Source: Candidatus Enterocloster excrementipullorum
GTDB lineage: Bacteria; Bacillota; Clostridia; Lachnospirales; Lachnospiraceae
Assembly: GCA_019119575.1 (NCBI GenBank)
Contig: DWWT01000078.1
Span: 1 to 60,227 of the forward strand
Reading direction: 5' to 3'
DNA: 60,227 bases
This document shows, in pieces, positions 53,418 through 60,227 of the stretch (its first letter is position 1; the number at the start of each line of letters is the position of its first letter). A program made the position numbers and the translations under genes. The notes under the pieces are model-generated. The model ran no database searches and was not told the DNA's origin. It saw nothing but the letters and a program-made list of their open reading frames with translations.

Positions 53418-55142
53418 ATGAAGGAATTTCTTTCCTATATGAGGCCATACCGGAGGGACTGTATTCTGGCGGTCTTCTGCATTATGGCGGAGACCGTATT
53501 TGAACTTGTCATCCCCCTGGTCATGGCCTCCATCGTGGATGTGGGCGTGGCAAACGGGGACACGCACTACATCATCATGCGTGGCGTGCAGATGTGCGCC
53601 TTCGCCCTCATGGCCCTCGTTCTCGGCCAGGGCTCCTCGGTGTTCGCCGCCCGCTGCGGCCAGGGCCTGGGGGCGGAGCTGCGCAAGGCGGAGTTTGCCA
53701 AGCTCCAGAAATTTTCCTTTTCCAACACGGATCATTTCAGCACGGCCTCCCTGGTGACCCGCATGACCAGCGACGTGACCACCATCCAGAACGCCATCGC
53801 CACCGGCATGCGGCCGGGATTCCGCTCACCGGTGATGATGCTCACCGCCATGACGGCCTCCTTTTTCATCAATGCCCGCCTGGCTCTGGTCTTTCTGGTG
53901 GCGGCTCCGGTTTTGGGCATTCTTCTCTTTCTCATCATCAGCCATGTGCGCCCCCTCTACACCCTGATGCAGGGGGCCATTGACCGGGTAAACCGGATCA
54001 TCCAGGAAAATCTCACCGCCATCCGGGTGGTAAAGTCCTGCGTCCGCGGCGACTATGAGATCCACAAATTCAGCCAGGTAAATGACAGCCTGCGCCAGAC
54101 ATCGGAGCGGGCCTTCCGCCTGGCCGCCCTCAATGCCCCCGCCATGCAGTTCGTAATGTATACCACCATTCTGACCATTCTCTGGTTCGGCGGCAGCTTC
54201 TCTGCTGTGGGCGGCGTCCAGGTGGGGGAGCTCACGGGATTTTTGAGCTATGTGCTCCAGGTCTTAAACTCCCTCATGATGCTGTCCAATGTGTTCATGA
54301 CCGTGACCCGGGCCATGGCCTCCTGGAACCGGATCCGGGAGGTGATGGATGAAGAAATCGAGATTACCGAGGAACGGGCGCGGGACATCCAGGTGGCCGA
54401 GGGCGATATCCGCTTCGACCATGTGTATTTTAAATACCATCCGGATGCGGAGGAATACGTCCTCTCCGACATTTCCTTCCACATAAAGCCCGGACAGACC
54501 GTGGGAATCATCGGCCAGACCGGCTCGGCAAAGAGTACCCTGGTGCAGCTGATTCCCCGCCTCTATGAGGCCACCGAGGGCACGGTCTATATCGACGGCC
54601 ATCCCGTGGCGGAATATCCCTTAAAGGGCCTGCGGGATTCCATCGCCATGGTTCTCCAGAAAAATACCCTGTTTACCGGCACGGTGAAGGACAACCTGCG
54701 CTGGGGCAAGGAGGACGCCACGGATGAAGAAATCCGCCGGGTCTGCCAAATTGCCTGCGTAGATGAATTTATCGACCGCCTGGAAAATGGCCTGGACACC
54801 ATGCTGGGCCAGGGCGGCGTCAATGTGTCCGGCGGCCAGAAACAGCGCCTCTGCATTGCCAGGGCCCTCCTCAAAAATCCCAAAGTGCTGATCCTGGACG
54901 ATTCTACCAGCGCCGTGGACACAGCCACCGAGGCAAAGATCCGGGAGGGGATGGCAAAAAGCCTTCCCGGCACCACCAAGATCATCATCGCCCAGCGCAT
55001 CACCTCCGTGCTCCACGCGGACCAGATCCTGGTGCTGGATGACGGAAAGCTGAACGATGTGGGAACCCACGAAAGCCTCCTGGCCTCTAATCCCATTTAC
55101 CAGGACATCTATTATTCTCAGCAGGAAGGAGCGAATTTGTAA
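53418..55142 (+). CDS. ABC exporter subunit 1 (fused permease-ATPase)
   Basis: A 574-residue half transporter. Residues 1-300 form six membrane helices; the ATPase follows with Walker A GQTGSAKSTLV, Q-loop, signature VSGGQKQRL and Walker B VLILDDSTSAVD. The Asp after Walker B (DDS instead of DES/DEA) marks a degenerate catalytic site, typical of heterodimeric exporters. It resembles YheI/BmrC/LmrC-type multidrug pumps. The stop overlaps the next gene's ATG (TAATG). Confidence 0.93.
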   Translation: MKEFLSYMRPYRRDCILAVFCIMAETVFELVIPLVMASIVDVGVANGDTHYIIMRGVQMCAFALMALVLGQGSSVFAARCGQGLGAELRKAEFAKLQKFSFSNTDHFSTASLVTRMTSDVTTIQNAIATGMRPGFRSPVMMLTAMTASFFINARLALVFLVAAPVLGILLFLIISHVRPLYTLMQGAIDRVNRIIQENLTAIRVVKSCVRGDYEIHKFSQVNDSLRQTSERAFRLAALNAPAMQFVMYTTILTILWFGGSFSAVGGVQVGELTGFLSYVLQVLNSLMMLSNVFMTVTRAMASWNRIREVMDEEIEITEERARDIQVAEGDIRFDHVYFKYHPDAEEYVLSDISFHIKPGQTVGIIGQTGSAKSTLVQLIPRLYEATEGTVYIDGHPVAEYPLKGLRDSIAMVLQKNTLFTGTVKDNLRWGKEDATDEEIRRVCQIACVDEFIDRLENGLDTMLGQGGVNVSGGQKQRLCIARALLKNPKVLILDDSTSAVDTATEAKIREGMAKSLPGTTKIIIAQRITSVLHADQILVLDDGKLNDVGTHESLLASNPIYQDIYYSQQEGANL

Positions 55143-57076
55143 TGGCACGCAATGTAAATTTCAGCCGTCCCAAGGACACGAAAAAGACCCTGCTCCAGCT
55201 CCTGGCATACTTAGGCCGCCACAAGTGGTACATGCTGGCCACAGGATTTCTGGTTGCCGTCAGCGCTATGGCTAACATCCTGGGCACCTACCTGTTAAAG
55301 CCGGTCATCAACAACTATATTATCCCAGGGGACATTCCCGGCCTTGTGCGGATGCTCATCTTCATGGGGCTCATGTATCTGGCGGGGGCTTCCTCCTGCC
55401 TGGCCTACGGGCAGATGATGATGCACATTTCCCAGAAGGTGGTGAGCGAAATCCGCTCCGACCTGTTTCAGAAGACCCAGAAGCTCCCCCTCTCCTACTT
55501 TGACACTCACACCCACGGGGAGCTCATGAGCCGCTTCACCAACGACGTGGACACCATCACCGAGGCATTAAACGGCAGTTTTACCATGCTGATTGAGAGC
55601 TTTATCACCATTATCGGGACCTTCACCATGCTCCTTATTTTGAGCTGGCGGCTCTCCCTCATCGTGTTCTTCTTCCTGGCCGTGATGTTTGTCTTCGTCC
55701 GGTTTAACAGCGCCCGGAGCCGGAAATACTTTGCCCGGCAGCAGATGTACCTGGGCAGCATGAACGGGTTTGTGGAGGAGATTGTCACCGGTCAGAAGGT
55801 GGAGAAAGTCTTCAACCATGAGCCCCAGGATTTTGAGGAATTCTGCCGCAGAAATGAAAACTACCGCCAGGCGGCGGTAAAGGCCCTGACTTACTCGGGC
55901 CTCACCATCCCCACGGTGGTGTCTCTCGGCTATGTCAACTACGCGGTGTCCGCCTGTGTGGGAGGTCTTTTCGTTCTCTCGGGCCTGACCGACCTGGGCA
56001 CTCTGGCCTCCTACCTGGTATACGTGCGCCAGAGCGCCATGCCCATCAACCGCTTCACCCAGCAGATTAATTTTCTCCTGGCCGCCCTCTCCGGCGCGGA
56101 GCGGATTTTTGATATGATGAACCAGGAACCCGAGGTAGACGAGGGGCAGGTAACCCTTTGCAATGTAAAGACAGATGTCCGGGGGCATCTGAAGGAGACA
56201 GAGGAATACACAAAGGATTTTGCCTGGAAAGTGCCCGCAGGCGTGCCGGTGATGCATGGGGACAAAATGCCTTCCGGGCAGGAAGACCGGACAGAGGCAC
56301 TCGCAAACGCGGCCGGTTCCTCCCCCTTCCGCCTCATCCCCTTAAAGGGCGACGTGCGCTTCCGCCAGGTAGTCTTCGGCTACACGCCGGAAAAGACCGT
56401 ACTGAACGGCATCAGCCTCTACGCCAAGCCCGGCCAGAAAATCGCCTTTGTGGGCTCCACCGGCGCGGGGAAAACCACCATCATCAACCTGGTGAACCGG
56501 TTCTATGAGATAAACAGCGGCTCCATCACCTACGACGGCATTGATATCCGCCAGATTAAAAAGGACGACCTGCGCCGCTCCCTGTCCATGGTCATACAGG
56601 ACACCCACCTGTTCACCGGAAGCATTGCGGACAATATCCGCTACGGCCGTCTGGACGCCAGCCGGGAGGAAATCATCGATGCCGCCAAGGTGGCCAATGC
56701 CCACTCCTTTATCCGCCGTCTTCCCCAGGGCTATGACACGCCCCTGCACAGCGACGGGGCCAACTTATCCCAGGGGCAGCGGCAGCTTCTCTCCATCGCC
56801 CGGGCGGCCATCTCCCGGCCTCCGGTGCTCATCCTGGATGAGGCCACAAGCTCCATTGACACCCGGACGGAGAAACTCATCGAACAGGGTATGGACGCCC
56901 TGATGGAAGACCGCACGGTCTTTGTCATCGCCCACCGCCTTTCCACCGTCCGCAATTCCAAGGCCATCATGGTGCTGGAAAAGGGAGAGATCATCGAGCG
57001 CGGCAGCCATGAGGAGCTTCTGGAACAGAAGGGGCGCTATTATCAGCTGTATACGGGACAGTTTGAGTTGGAATGA
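55142..57076 (+). CDS. ABC exporter subunit 2 (fused permease-ATPase)
   Basis: A 644-residue partner with six membrane helices and an ATPase: Walker A GSTGAGKTTII, signature LSQGQRQLL, Walker B VLILDEATSSID with the catalytic Glu and the switch His in IAHRLST. Residues about 330-400 form a linker longer than usual, between the transmembrane and ATPase domains. With subunit 1 it should form a BmrCD/YheHI-like heterodimer exporting drugs or lipids. Its stop overlaps the first in-frame ATG upstream of the MarR gene. Confidence 0.94.
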   Translation: MARNVNFSRPKDTKKTLLQLLAYLGRHKWYMLATGFLVAVSAMANILGTYLLKPVINNYIIPGDIPGLVRMLIFMGLMYLAGASSCLAYGQMMMHISQKVVSEIRSDLFQKTQKLPLSYFDTHTHGELMSRFTNDVDTITEALNGSFTMLIESFITIIGTFTMLLILSWRLSLIVFFFLAVMFVFVRFNSARSRKYFARQQMYLGSMNGFVEEIVTGQKVEKVFNHEPQDFEEFCRRNENYRQAAVKALTYSGLTIPTVVSLGYVNYAVSACVGGLFVLSGLTDLGTLASYLVYVRQSAMPINRFTQQINFLLAALSGAERIFDMMNQEPEVDEGQVTLCNVKTDVRGHLKETEEYTKDFAWKVPAGVPVMHGDKMPSGQEDRTEALANAAGSSPFRLIPLKGDVRFRQVVFGYTPEKTVLNGISLYAKPGQKIAFVGSTGAGKTTIINLVNRFYEINSGSITYDGIDIRQIKKDDLRRSLSMVIQDTHLFTGSIADNIRYGRLDASREEIIDAAKVANAHSFIRRLPQGYDTPLHSDGANLSQGQRQLLSIARAAISRPPVLILDEATSSIDTRTEKLIEQGMDALMEDRTVFVIAHRLSTVRNSKAIMVLEKGEIIERGSHEELLEQKGRYYQLYTGQFELE

Positions 57077-57093
57077 CAGAAAGAAGGATCAAT

Positions 57094-57585
57094 ATGGAAA
57101 AACAAACCGTGAGAAAACTGATGGTTCGGGCGGAGAGGGCCAGAAAGGCCCTTCTTAGGCCCTATTTTGCCTCCCTGGGCATCACTCTGGGCCAGGGCCA
57201 CGCCAAGATCCTGGACAATCTTCTGGACAGGGATCATGTGACCCAAAGGGAGCTGGCGGACCGCTGCCACATGGATGCCACCACCATCTCCCGCTCCTTA
57301 GACAAGCTGGAGGAGGCCGGATATTTGGTCCGGGAGCGGGAGCCGGGCTGCCGCCGCTCCTTCTTTATCTGCCTGACCGAAAAGGGGCTCTCCCAGGCGA
57401 AAAAGGTGCGCCTCGGCTTTGACTTTGTGGACGCCCAGCTTACGGCGGGGTTATCCCCCCAGGCGCTGGAAGCATTCTGCCAAAACCTGGAGCAGATGTG
57501 CCGGAACCTGGAGGGATGCGAGATTCCACAAACGCCCGAATCTCCCCCATCCGGCTTCGGGCATACGCATACCCCGCTTCCATAA
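57094..57585 (+). CDS. MarR-family transcriptional regulator
   Basis: A 163-residue winged-helix regulator: LDNLLDRDHVTQRELADRC, then MDATTISRSLDKLEEAGYLV and the wing RREREPGCRRSFFIC-type segment. AGAAGGA precedes ATG 57094; ATG 57073 overlaps the ABC stop and has no good site. It probably represses the upstream exporter operon through the palindromes at 53333-53359. The C-terminal 35 residues are Pro-rich and overlap the end of the convergent phospholipase gene by 146 bp. Confidence 0.9.
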   Translation: MEKQTVRKLMVRAERARKALLRPYFASLGITLGQGHAKILDNLLDRDHVTQRELADRCHMDATTISRSLDKLEEAGYLVREREPGCRRSFFICLTEKGLSQAKKVRLGFDFVDAQLTAGLSPQALEAFCQNLEQMCRNLEGCEIPQTPESPPSGFGHTHTPLP

Positions 57586-58381
57586 TCCCCTCCATGGCCT
57601 CCATGTCCAAGAGTCCCTTAGCCGCCTCCGCAGGCGGATTTAAGACAAGGGCCCCGCAGCAGATGCCGCAGTCCTTGAGCCTGCGGCCCATCAGGGAGAA
57701 GGAGCAGGACAGCACCTCCAGGACGGAATCGTCTTTGGGCCGCTTGTAGGCTGTGCCCACGTCCACCGCCAGCACCCGCCGGGCCCCCGCGGCCTGCAGA
57801 AGGTCCACCGGCAGATTGTCCGTCACCCCGCCGTCCACCAGGCGGCAGGCGCCTATTTTCCTGGGCACAAACACGCCTGGCACGCTGGAGCTCGCCATCA
57901 TGACCTGGCCCAGGAACCCCTCCCACTCCCATTTCACATGGGCCAAGGGAGCCGGCATCTCCGCATTGGTAAAGGCCACCGTATCCCCGGAATTTAAATC
58001 AACCGCAGGTATGACAAAAGGGAGAACCGCCTGATCCAGGTGTCTCCCTTTTGTAAGCTCTGTAAAATATGCTGCCAGGCGGTCTCCCTTAAATAAACCG
58101 GCCAGAGAAATCTCTCCGTCCGCCAGCAATCGGGGCGCCAGCTCCGCCATGGCCCGGTAATCCGGGTCCAGATAGGATTTTCCCTTTCCGGACAAGTGAC
58201 GGACCGCTCCCTCCATCTCCTCCACGGACACCCCCGCGGCCAAAAGGCCTGTCACAATTGCCCCTGCGCTGGCTCCCGCAGCCATCTCAGGCATCAGCCT
58301 TTCCTCCAGCAGCGCCCGCAGCACCCCCACGTGGGCGGCTCCCCGCACTCCGCCGCCGGACAGCGCCAGACCATACCCCAT
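57440..58381 (-). CDS. Patatin-like phospholipase (RssA/YlbK type)
   Basis: A 313-residue lipid acyl hydrolase. The oxyanion motif ALSGGGVRGAAHVGV (residues 6-20), nucleophile GASAG and catalytic Asp in LVDGGVTDN form the Ser-Asp dyad. It acts on phospholipids at the membrane. No signal peptide is present. The C-terminal Pro/Gly-rich tail overlaps the MarR gene end. GGGAGG precedes the ATG. Confidence 0.92.
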   Translation of the reverse strand: MGYGLALSGGGVRGAAHVGVLRALLEERLMPEMAAGASAGAIVTGLLAAGVSVEEMEGAVRHLSGKGKSYLDPDYRAMAELAPRLLADGEISLAGLFKGDRLAAYFTELTKGRHLDQAVLPFVIPAVDLNSGDTVAFTNAEMPAPLAHVKWEWEGFLGQVMMASSSVPGVFVPRKIGACRLVDGGVTDNLPVDLLQAAGARRVLAVDVGTAYKRPKDDSVLEVLSCSFSLMGRRLKDCGICCGALVLNPPAEAAKGLLDMEAMEGIMEAGYAYARSRMGEIRAFVESRIPPGSGTSAPGFGRMLPAPGGITPP

Positions 58382-58498
58382 GCTCTTTCCTCCCGAAATT
58401 TTCCATCGCTATAGGGTATGCGGGCGCCTAAGGCAAAATGCCTTCTGGCGGATCCCCGTTCTTCGCAGACAGTCCGGAGGGCGGGTATCTTCTTTCTT

Positions 58499-58954
58499 CT
58501 ATGCCCGCACCTTCACCACAATCTTGCGGACTCTGGCGGCCTCCCCGGCCTGCCCCTTGGGCTTGTGGGCCTCCTCGGGTGCAACTACCACACAGTCGCC
58601 TGCCTCCAGAACCACATAGCTCTCATACTTGGGGTTCTCAAAGAAAACCATGTCCTTCTCCGGATCATAGCTCTCGGTCTCGGTCAGTCCCTCGCGCTTC
58701 ACGCAGCCGAACTTCTCCCGTCCCGCCGCCACATACTGGATATCATAATATTTGTCATGGGCCTCATAGCGGCACTCTTCATCCGGCAGGGTGATGTACT
58801 CCTGCACGCTGGCATACACATCATCCCCGTCAATGTCCACCCGGCCAACAGGCAGGGACATAAGATCCGCGCTGCGCAGAAATTCATATCCCTTCTTAAA
58901 GCGCTCCGCCAAATAGTCGTGCTTGTCAATCTGATTTATATTTGCATACAGCAT
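58499..58954 (-). CDS. YhcH/YjgK/YiaL family protein (DUF386)
   Basis: A 151-residue cupin-fold protein. The conserved EAHDKYYDIQYV, GREKFGC and FFENPKYESYVVL, then CVVVAPEEAHKPKG, match YhcH/YiaL. Members are associated with sialic-acid or other sugar metabolism as putative isomerases or anomerases and bind metal. No sugar genes are adjacent. GAAAGGAG precedes the ATG. It lies downstream of the CobW-type gene on the same strand, 43 bp away. Confidence 0.92.
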   Translation of the reverse strand: MLYANINQIDKHDYLAERFKKGYEFLRSADLMSLPVGRVDIDGDDVYASVQEYITLPDEECRYEAHDKYYDIQYVAAGREKFGCVKREGLTETESYDPEKDMVFFENPKYESYVVLEAGDCVVVAPEEAHKPKGQAGEAARVRKIVVKVRA

Positions 58955-58997
58955 AATTTTATCTCCTTTCTTCTCCGTGCAGCCCCGTCCTCACAGA

Positions 58998-59954
58998 CTA
59001 AAACTGCACAATATCCTTGATTTCCTTCGCCCGCTCCACCTTCTTCGCGTAGAGCACAGGCCCTTCGCCGCGGTAATCCTTCTGGTACTCCACGCCAATC
59101 TCGGCCTGCACCCGGACCCAATCCTTTGTCCGAAAGGACGCCGCGTCCTTCCACTTGCACAAGAAGCCCAGGAAGGTCATATCCGCCTCGCAGCAGGTCA
59201 TGGCCATCCGGCCCGGAACAAACTGATCCTTGGGGAATTTGGGCGACTTGAGAACCATCGCCGTAAACTCCACGGTCTTTCCCACATACCGCTCCGGCTG
59301 ATCCATGCAGTCAATGTACCAAACACCGTAATCCTCGGGCTTAATCGCAATCACCGGCTGATTCAGGTCATAGGGCAGATCCTCCTCCAGGGAAGCCTGG
59401 GGAATCTCTCCATTCTCATCCTCCAGTACGATCTCGCTCTCCCGGCTCATGGCCCGGATGGTTCTCCGGTAGGCGGTAAGCTTGTCATCCGGTATCCCGT
59501 CACAGCGGTTCATGATCACCAGCTCGGAGTTTCGCAGCATAGCTCCCAGGAGGGGCTTCATATTCTGCACGTAGAGCTCAAAGGTGGAGCCGTCAATGAT
59601 GGTAATCTGCTGGTAGATGGTCCAGTCCTCAGGCAGCGCCAGCTCGTCCTGGTTCCACATGCCGTTCCATTCCATCAGGACCCGCTCCGGCCGGTAAATC
59701 ACCTCCAGCTCATTGAGATACTGGGGGGTGAGCTTGGAAAAATCATCCACATAGACCACTTCGGTATGATTTTTCTTCAGCTTTTTCTCGTCATATTCAT
59801 TGTCCCCCTCCTCGCACACGATGAGAAGGGTCTTTCCCTCTGTCTGAAAATAATCCTGGTCCATGGTAAAATCCAAAAATTGGGTCTTCCCCGCCTCCAG
59901 GAATCCGTTGATCAGAAACAGCGGCATTACATCGTCATCTATCTCATTTGCCAT
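58998..59954 (-). CDS. CobW-type GTPase fused to a DUF1980-like domain
   Basis: A 318-residue protein. The N-terminal half (about 1-190) is a G3E/CobW-like P-loop domain with GFLEAGKTQF (Walker A), MNRCDG (the NKxD counterpart) and a missing GCxCC metal motif. The C-terminal half (about 215-318) resembles YcgQ/TIGR03943 DUF1980: YVGKTVEFTAMVL, PGRMAMTCCEADMTFLGFLC and WVRVQAEIG. YcgQ normally pairs with the permease YcgR in metal homeostasis. It is adjacent to a second CobW gene. A role in metal, probably zinc, handling is inferred. Confidence 0.85.
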   Translation of the reverse strand: MANEIDDDVMPLFLINGFLEAGKTQFLDFTMDQDYFQTEGKTLLIVCEEGDNEYDEKKLKKNHTEVVYVDDFSKLTPQYLNELEVIYRPERVLMEWNGMWNQDELALPEDWTIYQQITIIDGSTFELYVQNMKPLLGAMLRNSELVIMNRCDGIPDDKLTAYRRTIRAMSRESEIVLEDENGEIPQASLEEDLPYDLNQPVIAIKPEDYGVWYIDCMDQPERYVGKTVEFTAMVLKSPKFPKDQFVPGRMAMTCCEADMTFLGFLCKWKDAASFRTKDWVRVQAEIGVEYQKDYRGEGPVLYAKKVERAKEIKDIVQF

Positions 59955-59992
59955 TTCATTTCCCTCTTACTTTAGGCCGTGTCTGCCGGGCA

Positions 59993-60020
59993 GCCGCTTG
60001 GCTCGCCGGCGCCAAGCGGC
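59993..60020 (-). repeat. Hairpin between the two CobW-type genes
   Basis: GCCGCTTGG (59993-60001) and CCAAGCGGC (60012-60020) form a perfect 9-bp stem with a 10-nt loop in the 84-bp gap. No T run follows. Confidence 0.6.
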
Positions 60021-60038
60021 ACCCGCCGGACGCCGCGT

Positions 60039-60227
60039 TCAGCCTCTTCCGAAAACGCTGTTTAAAGCTTCCTCATTCAGGCTGGAACCAATCACGCACA
60101 CCTTGCCCGTATAGTCCGGGCTGCCCTCGCGGATCTCGTACTGCTCCGGAACCAGGTCAAAATACAGCCACTCCCCGGGATTCTCCGTGGGAAGCATTCC
60201 CTTGGCCCGCAGAACCTGTCCGAACTC
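60039..60227 (-). CDS. CobW-family GTPase, C-terminal fragment
   Basis: The last 62 codons of a gene entering from the right edge. They read EFGQVLRAKGMLPTENP and then WLYFDLVPEQYEIREG, SPDYTGKVCVIGSSL and NEEALNSVFGRG, matching the C-terminal domain of CobW/G3E metal-binding GTPases (R-A-K-G start, final VIG...L). It stops with TGA at 60039 and is in the same orientation as the fused gene, suggesting one metal-handling operon. The GTPase core is outside the window. Confidence 0.75.
   Translation of the reverse strand, partial: EFGQVLRAKGMLPTENPGEWLYFDLVPEQYEIREGSPDYTGKVCVIGSSLNEEALNSVFGRG

Overview
The window looks like a chromosomal segment of a spore-forming, low-to-moderate GC member of the Firmicutes, most likely Lachnospiraceae or a related Clostridia. 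The basis is a Gram-positive-type DNA polymerase III (PolC), a T-box-controlled pheST operon, a CIRCE-controlled hrcA-grpE-dnaK-dnaJ operon, a SpoIID-type protein, the MEP isoprenoid pathway and AGGAGG-type ribosome binding sites throughout. No rRNA, tRNA, CRISPR array, complete transposon or prophage is visible.

Layout. Positions 1-8300 are visibly more AT-rich than the rest. They hold the first codons of a sodium:solute symporter at the left edge, then an AraC regulator, solute-binding lipoprotein, two ABC permeases, sucrose phosphorylase and GH32 fructosidase, all on the minus strand, which form a sucrose/fructo-oligosaccharide uptake and cleavage unit. A small membrane-protein/XRE-repressor pair follows. 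From 8.3 to 19.4 kb lies one long minus-strand housekeeping operon, pyrH-frr-uppS-cdsA-dxr-rseP-ispG-polC. From 19.5 to 23.7 kb are a TetR regulator, a membrane-anchored methyltransferase, a HAD phosphatase, a DUF1275 membrane protein and an AEC transporter. From 23.9 to 30.3 kb is a plus-strand three-gene unit: an unusual adenylation-carrier-condensation megaprotein ending in half of a second adenylation domain, an amidohydrolase, and an ornithine-cyclodeaminase-like enzyme. This is the strongest candidate for an undescribed pathway.

From 30.4 to 53.1 kb come an Rpn-family nuclease, pheST with its T-box leader, an OGG-type DNA glycosylase, the heat-shock operon, two secreted 3D-domain proteins, a SpoIID/LytB protein, a 6S RNA, a nucleoside salvage cluster (deoB, cdd, pyrimidine phosphorylase) with a deaminase and a YbaK-type deacylase, a DUF362 protein, an alpha/beta hydrolase, and an Rpn derivative lacking its nuclease core. 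From 53.4 to 60.2 kb are a heterodimeric ABC exporter with its MarR regulator, a patatin-like phospholipase, a YhcH-type protein and two CobW-type GTPase genes, one fused to a DUF1980-like domain and one cut by the right edge.

Noteworthy non-coding structure includes a near-identical 43-nt palindrome present twice, once in frame inside a membrane-protein gene; helically phased repeats beside the sucrose promoter; MarR and XRE operator candidates; two overlapping hairpins between the 3D genes; and many well-formed sigma-A promoters. Functions are assigned from recognisable motifs without database searches. Promoters, operators and start sites were read by eye.
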